Below, one piece after another: positions 36,457-42,800 of a stretch of 64,000 nt of DNA. The stretch is taken from assembly GCA_029565065.1 (NCBI GenBank), contig JAKQOW010000136.1, positions 56,897-120,896 of the forward strand. Reading direction: 5' to 3'. Numbering within the stretch: position 1 is the stretch's first letter; each line of letters starts with the position of its first letter. Origin of the DNA: Acidobacteriota bacterium (GTDB taxonomy: Bacteria; Acidobacteriota; JAAYUB01). Under the pieces are notes generated by a model. The model saw only the letters and a list, made by a program, of their open reading frames with translations, had not been told where the DNA came from and made no database searches. Position numbers and translations under genes: made by a program.

Positions 36457-37806
36457 TCACCGGCGGGGCGGGATCAGGATCAGCGCCGCCTGGGGCGGGA
36501 TGAGATACTCGGCGCCGGTGGCGGTGACCACCGCCATTTCCTCGACGGAGATGGTCTTCGTTGCCGGGCGGCCTTGATATTCGATGGCCCAGCAGAAGAA
36601 ACCGTCATAGGCGAACACCATACCGGGAGCGAGCGCGCGGAGGGCGTCGCCGGCGGGCGTGCGGTCCGGCTGGCCGCCGGTGAGCCCGGGACCGGCGTCG
36701 TGGGCCCAGTAGCCCACTGGGTGGCCGGTGCCCCACGGCACCGGCAGCGACCCCTGGGCGGCCATCCACTCGCGCTGGACGCGGTCCACCTCGAAGCCGC
36801 GCGCGCCGGGCCGGAGGGCGGCCAGCACGCGCCGGTGCCCCTGGACGGCGTTCTGCCAGTACCGCCGGATCTCCGGCGGCGGCGCCGTCTCTCCCTCCCG
36901 CAGCACGTAGGCGAAGCGCTGCAGGTCGGAGCACCACACGCCATGGACCAGGATCCCGAAGTCGATCTGGATCACGTCGCCGGGCATGATGATTTTGCCG
37001 GTGGAGTGGGAATGGCCGCGGTCGGGCCCGGAGTTGACGTTCGGGTTCTGGTCCGGGGCCCAGGCGTCGCCGACGCCGAGCTCGCGCATCCGGCCCTTGA
37101 GGAACCGGGCGACGTTGGCGTCGGTGGTTCTCCCCGGCACCACGGTGGTGTAGGCCTCGAGGAGAAGCTGCTCGGTGAGCCGGGCGGCGTCCCGCATGAT
37201 GGCGATCTCCTCGGGCAGCTTCACCGCGAGCCAGGTCAGCACCAGCTCCTCGGACGAGACGAGCCGGCCGGGCCAGCCGGCACCGAGCGCTGCCTCCAGC
37301 TCCCGGCGCTGGGTGTGGCTCAACCCGTCGGCTACGGCGCGGCCGGAGGAGTTGACGGCGACCGCCGTCGCGCCGCGCTCGCGGAGCGCCGCGGCCACCG
37401 CCACCCAGAGGTTCGCGTCGCGCTCCAGCACCTGGCAGGCGTCGTGGAGACCCACTTCCTGCAGCGCCGTGGCCTCGCCCGGTGGGGTGATGGCCAGCGA
37501 CGACACTCGTCCCTCATTCAGGAAAAACAAAAACGCCGCCTGGCCGCCGGCGTTCTCGCCGCCCACGTGGAGCGCCAGCGGGTCGTTGGCGTTCTCGCGG
37601 CAGATGACCACCCAGGCGTCGGCGCCGGCGGCTTGCATCGCCGCCGGCAGCAGCCGCTCCACCCGCGCCCGGCGGATCGCCGGCCACGGATTGGCGGCGC
37701 CCTCGGACGCGGCGGCCGCGATCGGGGAAACGCTGGCTGCCAGGGAGAGCAGAATGAGCAGGCCGCATGGAAGGACGGGTCGGAAGCAATGCGCTCGATT
37801 GACCAT
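36457..37806 (-). CDS. Exported M24 family metallopeptidase (Xaa-Pro aminopeptidase-like)
   Basis: The 449-residue product has a signal peptide, an N-terminal creatinase-like domain and a pita-bread catalytic domain. Expected metal ligands are D282 (QIDFG), D294 (SDLQRF), H362 (GTGHPVGYW) and a C-terminal Glu at 422 or 423 (SVEEMAVVT). The fourth position, normally the Glu of an EPG motif, reads GMVFAYDGFF with D401. This may be a conservative ligand change in a subfamily, or may alter metal affinity. Substrates would be N-terminal Xaa-Pro or other peptides in the periplasm. GGAG precedes the ATG at 37806 and a TTGACA promoter lies upstream. Confidence 0.87.
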   Translation of the reverse strand: MVNRAHCFRPVLPCGLLILLSLAASVSPIAAAASEGAANPWPAIRRARVERLLPAAMQAAGADAWVVICRENANDPLALHVGGENAGGQAAFLFFLNEGRVSSLAITPPGEATALQEVGLHDACQVLERDANLWVAVAAALRERGATAVAVNSSGRAVADGLSHTQRRELEAALGAGWPGRLVSSEELVLTWLAVKLPEEIAIMRDAARLTEQLLLEAYTTVVPGRTTDANVARFLKGRMRELGVGDAWAPDQNPNVNSGPDRGHSHSTGKIIMPGDVIQIDFGILVHGVWCSDLQRFAYVLREGETAPPPEIRRYWQNAVQGHRRVLAALRPGARGFEVDRVQREWMAAQGSLPVPWGTGHPVGYWAHDAGPGLTGGQPDRTPAGDALRALAPGMVFAYDGFFCWAIEYQGRPATKTISVEEMAVVTATGAEYLIPPQAALILIPPRR

Positions 37807-37838
37807 GTTTAACTCCGGCGAGGCGAGTGATCAACCAG

Positions 37839-37868
37839 ACGGTACTGCGGGACAGGGTCCGGTGTCAA
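37839..37868 (-). promoter_or_regulatory. Probable promoter of the M24 peptidase gene
   Basis: A perfect TTGACA (37868-37863 on the minus strand), 18 bp, and a weak TACCGT (37844-37839). Confidence 0.4.
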
Positions 37869-37947
37869 TCCCGGGTGCGCGCCGGGTGTAGGCCGCATTC
37901 GACGAGTGCGGCCCGGTTGTGGTCCCTCAGGTCCCGTGACGATGTGT

Positions 37948-38907
37948 TCACTCTTGGGGTTTAACGCCGGCCCCGACTCCCACGCTGGCTTCCACCACGC
38001 TCCAGTCGGGTCCCGCCGGGCCCCTGGATCCCGAACCTCGCGCGGGATATGTGAAGACATCCGGATCGTGCTGGATCCACACCTTCCAGGGGCCGCCGTC
38101 AAGGAAGTCGTCCCGCGAGATCAGTTCGAACCGGTTGTCCCGATAGTCGAACCGGATGATGTTGCCCTTGACGGTCCCCATCAGGTCCGGCTTGCCCGCG
38201 GGGCGGAAAAACAACCGGAAGCGGCCGAACTGTTTCGTCAGGATTTCGAAGTGAACGGCGCCTTCCTGGTCGCTTCGCGCGGAACCGTTGGAGCCGGATC
38301 CGCCCCACACCCGCCGGTCGTTCAGAAGCAGCATGCCGCCCGTGATGCGCAGCTCGTGCAAGGGCATCGGATACGCTCCCGCCGGCTGCGCGTTTTCCAC
38401 CAGCGGGACCACCTGGATGGCATATTTGATTTTGCGTCCTCGATCCTCGAACAGGTTGACGACCGCCTTTTCCAGGTTGCGCACCGTCGCCGCGGCCTTG
38501 CCGGAATTGGTAGTGGTCCCGATCTTCATGGTCCATTGAAACTGCAGCTCGATGCCATCGGGCAGAATCCGGGCGGGCCGGATGGAGAGCTGGTACTCCC
38601 TCGATTCAGTCCGTTCGTCGGTGGTTTTCGCACCTGTCTGGATGGTGGCCGAGTGTCCCAACACGACCTGCACTTTCGGAGCCAACAGAGTCAAGGTTTC
38701 CGCAGGGTGGATCTGCAACAACGCCAGATCCAGGTTGATGATGATCGGTCTCTCCCCGCCCGTGTCATTCGCGGCGGCACCCGGGCGCTCTGCCGGCGGC
38801 GCGGCCGGCGCTCCCGTGTCGACCGGCGCGATCGCCGGTCCGGCGGCGGCGAGGCCGATGGTGGTCAGCACCAGCAGCCAGCCGATCAACCCGACGGTGG
38901 ATGGCAT
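37948..38907 (-). CDS. Exported protein of unknown function, third gene of an ECF operon
   Basis: The 319-residue product has a signal peptide (VGLIGWLLVLTTIGLAAAG) and a Pro/Ala-rich linker to about residue 50. A beta-rich domain follows with PIIINLDLALLQIHPAETL, EYQLSIRPARILPDGIELQFQW, IKYAIQVVPL and RFRLFFRPAGKPDLMGTVKG. The alternating pattern suggests a periplasmic beta sandwich. No family is recognised. Its start touches the stop of the anti-sigma gene: ATG at 38907 has GGGAGGA at 7 nt; ATG at 38913 would overlap as ATGA. Position makes it the likely output or sensor of the sigma/anti-sigma pair. Confidence 0.75.
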   Translation of the reverse strand: MPSTVGLIGWLLVLTTIGLAAAGPAIAPVDTGAPAAPPAERPGAAANDTGGERPIIINLDLALLQIHPAETLTLLAPKVQVVLGHSATIQTGAKTTDERTESREYQLSIRPARILPDGIELQFQWTMKIGTTTNSGKAAATVRNLEKAVVNLFEDRGRKIKYAIQVVPLVENAQPAGAYPMPLHELRITGGMLLLNDRRVWGGSGSNGSARSDQEGAVHFEILTKQFGRFRLFFRPAGKPDLMGTVKGNIIRFDYRDNRFELISRDDFLDGGPWKVWIQHDPDVFTYPARGSGSRGPAGPDWSVVEASVGVGAGVKPQE

Positions 38908-38909
38908 GA

Positions 38910-39410
38910 TCATTCCTCCCTGAAGACATAAACTGTCGTATCCTCGACGGGCTGGCACCGGGACAGGTCCAGGACGATCTCCCGCTGCAGGATCGTGCCG
39001 CCGGCGGCGATGGTGACTGTCGTGACCGGCGGCTGCCGGGTGGCCCGCAGCTCCCCCAGGGTGAGGTGCTGCCGCCAGATGACGGTGCTCAGGCCGGCGA
39101 TCAACAGCCCGGCGGCGGCCAGCAGCGGGATCGGAATTCGAAGATGCCGGCGCCAGATGCTGCGCGGGGCACCCGTCGCTGCGAATCGTTGACCAGGTGT
39201 CGCCGCGCGTGCCGCCGGCGGCGGCGCGGCCACGACGGGCCAGGCTTCATCGAGCGAACGGCGAACCGTCCGGGCCCGCCGGCGGACGGCATCGACTGCG
39301 TCGCGGCAGCGGGGGCACACCGCCAGGTGCGCCCCGATCGCGTCGGCGGCGCGGGAATCCAGCTCGTCGTCGACGAACGATTGCATGGCGGTTCGGTTGG
39401 GACATCGCAT
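38910..39410 (-). CDS. Zinc-finger anti-sigma factor with one membrane helix
   Basis: This 166-residue protein has an N-terminal anti-sigma zinc domain: CPNRTAMQSFVDDELDSRAAD followed by HLAVCPRC, the H-x3-C-x2-C motif. One membrane helix follows (IPLLAAAGLLIAGLSTVIW, about residues 93-111), then a periplasmic C-terminal domain. It would bind the sigma factor encoded 9 nt upstream and release it on a periplasmic signal. The ATG at 39410 has GAGGT upstream; a GTG 6 nt earlier is possible. Confidence 0.88.
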   Translation of the reverse strand: MRCPNRTAMQSFVDDELDSRAADAIGAHLAVCPRCRDAVDAVRRRARTVRRSLDEAWPVVAAPPPAARAATPGQRFAATGAPRSIWRRHLRIPIPLLAAAGLLIAGLSTVIWRQHLTLGELRATRQPPVTTVTIAAGGTILQREIVLDLSRCQPVEDTTVYVFREE

Positions 39411-39419
39411 GGTCACACC

Positions 39420-39944
39420 TCATTCCAGTAGTGCCGCCAGCCGGTCGATGGCCCGGGACAGCGCCTTCCCCACGGTGGTCACCCGCAGGTCCAGCACGCG
39501 GGCCATCTCGGCGTAGCTCATCTCGTCCCAGTACAGCACGATAAGCAGCCGGTCCCGGTCCGGCAACCGGCTCAAAGCCTGCCTCACTTTCACCACCCGG
39601 TCCTGATCCATGAAGTCGGCTTCCATGTCGCGGCCGTCGGGCATATCCGGGCTGCAGGCCAGGGGCAGGAACCGCCGCCATCGCAGGCGGCGAAGTCGAT
39701 CCCGCCACAGGTTCACCGTCACGCGGCACAGCCAGGCCCGCGGATTCTCGGGCAATCGGCCGGCGTCAGGCTGCTGCGCCATCCGCAGGAACGCCTCCTG
39801 CACCAGTTCCTCGGCGGTGTCGATGCGCCCCGTCAGGCGGACCGCCAGCCGAAGCAGCCAGGCGGCGTGGTCCCGGTACAGGCGTTCCAGCGCGGTGTCC
39901 GTTTCCGCCATCCGGTCCGTGGCCTGTGTCTGAGTGAAATCCAT
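39420..39944 (-). CDS. ECF-type RNA polymerase sigma factor
   Basis: This 174-residue factor has region 2 (LYRDHAAWLLRLAVRLTG, DTAEELVQEAFLRMAQ) and region 4 (LSRLPDRDRLLIVLYWDEMSYAEMARVL, VTTVGKALSRAIDRLAALL). It heads a three-gene operon with its zinc anti-sigma factor and an exported protein. The region 4 recognition helix (VTTVGKALSRA) differs from that of the other ECF factor in this window, so the two regulons should be separate. The ribosome-binding site is weak. Confidence 0.9.
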   Translation of the reverse strand: MDFTQTQATDRMAETDTALERLYRDHAAWLLRLAVRLTGRIDTAEELVQEAFLRMAQQPDAGRLPENPRAWLCRVTVNLWRDRLRRLRWRRFLPLACSPDMPDGRDMEADFMDQDRVVKVRQALSRLPDRDRLLIVLYWDEMSYAEMARVLDLRVTTVGKALSRAIDRLAALLE

Positions 39945-40073
39945 TCTCGTTGATCCGACCCGGCTGTCACCCGCGCGAACCGTCGGTTCGCCCGGGCATC
40001 ATCATCATAGACGAAGCCGCAGCGGATTTGTGGCGCTGACTCTATAATTAATGAAACTGAATCGACGGGCGCG

Positions 40074-41495
40074 CTATCCGCCCGTGCCGCCGCCCTTGAT
40101 GCCGCCCTCGGTCAGGGAGCGGGGATCCAGCAGCCGATCCAGCTCGGCGGGCGCCAGGCCCGTCGCCTCGGCGGCCACGTCGCGCACGCGCCGCCCCTCG
40201 GCGTAGGCGCGCTTGGCGATGGCCGCGGCGGCGTCGTAGCCGATCACCGGGTTGAGCGCCGTGACCATGATGGGGTTCTTCTCCACCCGTTCCGCCACGG
40301 CGGTGCGGTTGACCGTAAAGCCCGCCACGGCCTTGTCCGCCAGCAGCCGGGCGGCGGCGGCGAGCAGCCCCTGGGCCTGCAGGAGGTTGTGGGCCACCAG
40401 CGGCAGCATGGTATTGAGCTGGAAGTTGCCCCACTGGCCGCCCAGGGTGACCGCCGTGTCGCAGGCGATGGCCTGGGCGGCGGCCATGATCACCGCCTCG
40501 CAGATCACCGGGTTGATCTTGCCGGGCATGATGGAGGAGCCGGGCTGGAGCGCCGGCAGGACAACCTCGGCCAGGCCCGCCTGGGGGCCGGAGTTCATCC
40601 AGCGCAGGTCGTTGGCGACCTTCATCAGGGTCACGGCGACCGTTTTCAACTGGCCGGACAACTCCACCGCCGTGTCCTGGGTTGCCTGCAGCTCGAAGTG
40701 GTTGTCCCCCTCGCGGAAGGGCAACCCGGTGAGCCGCGCCAGCGCCGCGGCGGCGCGCCGGCCGAACTCGGGGTGGGCGTTGATGCCGGTGCCCACGGCG
40801 GTGCCCCCCAGCGCCAGCTCCGCCAGCCGGGGCAGGACCGCCTCGATGCGGGCGATGGCGTGGTGCACCTGGCTGGACCAGGCGCCGATCTCCTGCCCCA
40901 GCCGCACGGGCATGGCGTCCATGAGATGGGTGCGGCCGGTTTTTACCACGTCGTCGAGCGCGGCGGCGCGCCGGTCGAGGACGTCGCGCAGGTGGCGCAG
41001 CGCCGGCAGCAGCTCGCCGGCGGCCTGCTCGTAGGCGGCGACGTGGATGGCGGCGGGGATGACGTCGTTGGACGACTGGCCCATGTTCACGTGGTCGTTG
41101 GGATGGACGACGCGCGGACCGGCGGCGTCGCCCAGCAGTTGCCCCGCCCGGGCGGCGATCACCTCGTTGGCGTTCATGTTGGTGGACGTGCCCGAGCCGG
41201 TCTGGAAGACGTCCACGGGGAACTGGCTGTCCCACCGGCCGTCGGCCACCTCACGGGCGGCGGCGCCGATGGCGGCGGCCGGCTCCGGCGGCAGGAGGCC
41301 GAGCGCGGCGTTGGCCTCGGCCGCGGCCAGCTTGATGAGACCCAGCGCCCGGATGAAGGGGCGCGAAAAGCGCAGGCCGCTGACGGGGAAGTTGTCCACC
41401 GCCCGCTGGGTCTGGGCGCCGTAGAGCGCGTCGGCGGGGACGCGCACCTCGCCCATGGAGTCCCGTTCCATGCGCCAGTCGCCGGTATGCGTCAT
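40074..41495 (-). CDS. fumC: Class II fumarate hydratase
   Basis: This 473-residue member of the fumarase/aspartase superfamily has the signature GSSIMPGKINPV, GSGTSTNMNANEVIA for substrate binding and GRTHLMDAMPVRLGQE with the catalytic His region. NHFELQATQDTAVELSG and the overall length fit class II fumarase, which interconverts fumarate and malate in the TCA cycle without metal. Aspartate ammonia-lyase is the nearest alternative. GGAGG precedes the ATG at 41495, and a TATAAT -10 lies at 41568-41563. It ends in a Gly-rich tail (EGGIKGGGTGG). Confidence 0.9.
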   Translation of the reverse strand: MTHTGDWRMERDSMGEVRVPADALYGAQTQRAVDNFPVSGLRFSRPFIRALGLIKLAAAEANAALGLLPPEPAAAIGAAAREVADGRWDSQFPVDVFQTGSGTSTNMNANEVIAARAGQLLGDAAGPRVVHPNDHVNMGQSSNDVIPAAIHVAAYEQAAGELLPALRHLRDVLDRRAAALDDVVKTGRTHLMDAMPVRLGQEIGAWSSQVHHAIARIEAVLPRLAELALGGTAVGTGINAHPEFGRRAAAALARLTGLPFREGDNHFELQATQDTAVELSGQLKTVAVTLMKVANDLRWMNSGPQAGLAEVVLPALQPGSSIMPGKINPVICEAVIMAAAQAIACDTAVTLGGQWGNFQLNTMLPLVAHNLLQAQGLLAAAARLLADKAVAGFTVNRTAVAERVEKNPIMVTALNPVIGYDAAAAIAKRAYAEGRRVRDVAAEATGLAPAELDRLLDPRSLTEGGIKGGGTGG

Positions 41496-41562
41496 CGCCG
41501 TGCCTCCGTGCCGTCGGTGTGCGGACTCGGCGCCCCGCCGCCGCGGGCGAGGCGCCGCTTCC

Positions 41563-41568
41563 ATTATA
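41563..41568 (-). promoter_or_regulatory. Probable -10 box of fumC
   Basis: TATAAT on the minus strand, with an expected start near 41556 and a leader of about 60 nt. No -35 match is seen, so recognition may need an activator. Confidence 0.35.
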
Positions 41569-41595
41569 TGATGCCGGCGGCCGGCGGCGGGTCCG

Positions 41596-42402
41596 TCAAT
41601 GGGGGAAGCTGCGGCCGGGGTCCACCGGGTCGGGCTGCGGCAGCGGGAATCGGCCGGCCACTGCGGCGGGCTCCCCGGCCAGCAGCTGGACGATCTCCGT
41701 GTGTTCCAGTCGACGCGCCAGCGCCGCGGCCGTGGTCCCGTTGGCATCTGCGAGCGTCGTGTCGGCGCCCCGGGCCAGGAGCAGCCGGACCACCGCCGCA
41801 TGGCCGTTGCCCACGGCGCAGAGCAGCGGGGTGGTGCCGCTGTCCCGCGTCCAGGCGTTGACGTCGGCGCCTGCGGTGATGAGGCGGTCCACGACGGCCG
41901 CGTGCCCGGAGCCGGCGGCGGACATCAGCGCGGTCCAGCCGGTCTGCGTGACGGCGGCGACGGAGGCGCCGGCGCCCAGCAGGACGCCCACCGTCTCCAG
42001 CCGGCCGTATCCGGCGGCGAGCATCAGGGCGGTGTAGCCGTCCCGGTTGGCGGCGTCCACCGCCGCGCCCCGTTCCAGCAGGAGCTGCGCCACGCCGGCG
42101 TGTCCGTTGGCGGCGGCGCACATCAGCGCGGTCAGACGCTCCCGCCCGGCGCAGGCGTCGAGCTCGGCCCCGCGGTCCAGCAGCAGGCGCACCACCGCCT
42201 CGTGGCCGCGCACCGCGGCCAGCGCCAGCGCCGGCGTCCCGCCGCCGTTGGTGGCGCCCGGTTTGATGCCGGTGTCCAGCAGCGCCTCGACGCGAGCCCG
42301 GTCGCCGGCCCGGGCGGCCTCGGCCAGCTCGGGCGACTCGGCGGCCGCAAGCGCGACCGTCCCCACCAGCAGACAAGCGTAAACCATCAGTGACCGGATC
42401 AT
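41596..42402 (-). CDS. Exported ankyrin-repeat protein
   Basis: The 268-residue product has a signal peptide (MVYACLLVGTVALAAAES) followed by about seven ankyrin repeats of 33 residues. Representative units are TPALALAAVRGHEAVVRLLL, TALMCAAANGHAGVAQLLL, TALMLAAGYGRLETVGVLL and TALMSAAGSGHAAVVDRLI. Such repeats bind proteins. The periplasmic or exported location is indicated by the signal peptide. GGGGAGG precedes the ATG at 42402. The gene ends 100 nt before fumC on the same strand; functional linkage is not indicated. Confidence 0.9.
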   Translation of the reverse strand: MIRSLMVYACLLVGTVALAAAESPELAEAARAGDRARVEALLDTGIKPGATNGGGTPALALAAVRGHEAVVRLLLDRGAELDACAGRERLTALMCAAANGHAGVAQLLLERGAAVDAANRDGYTALMLAAGYGRLETVGVLLGAGASVAAVTQTGWTALMSAAGSGHAAVVDRLITAGADVNAWTRDSGTTPLLCAVGNGHAAVVRLLLARGADTTLADANGTTAAALARRLEHTEIVQLLAGEPAAVAGRFPLPQPDPVDPGRSFPH

Positions 42403-42800
42403 GTATCCCTCCCCGCAATCTGGATGCCCGTAACCTCGGGCAGGCGGGAGCCGCGCCGGTCCGGCGGGCGTCCCCCTGCCGGTACAAACGGACGGCCGCC
42501 CCGGGTGTCCGAAAAACCAAAAGGAACCTTTGTGAAATCCATCTGTAAGTAATTGATAAATAAAGAGTAAAAAATTATTAAAAAAATAATCAAAAAACCT
42601 CATACAAAGCGCCCCGACCGCTACTTTTATTACAACTGTCTCCAAACCAATTTAGCGTGTTCGGTGAAGGTGCAAATTACGTGGTTCGACGGTACTCGCT
42701 CACAACGTCCGGTTCAGCAGACAGCACACCTGTTTGCGACCGGACGTTCCGTCATGCGCCGGAACCGTTCCGCGGGAATCAAAAATTTTGGGAGGTTTCT
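42403..42800. other. Gene-free spacer with an AT-rich island
   Basis: This divergent spacer separates the ankyrin and M4 peptidase genes. The part at about 42520-42660 is strikingly AT-rich against the GC-rich background (A tracts, AAAAAATAATCAAAAAAC-like runs). It looks like promoter or nucleoid-protein-binding DNA. No gene is seen. Confidence 0.6.
42553..42581 (+). promoter_or_regulatory. Possible promoter of the M4 peptidase gene
   Basis: TTGATA (42553-42558), 17 bp and TATTAA (42576-42581) inside the AT-rich island. It would give a leader of about 210 nt before the ATG at 42801. Confidence 0.35.
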
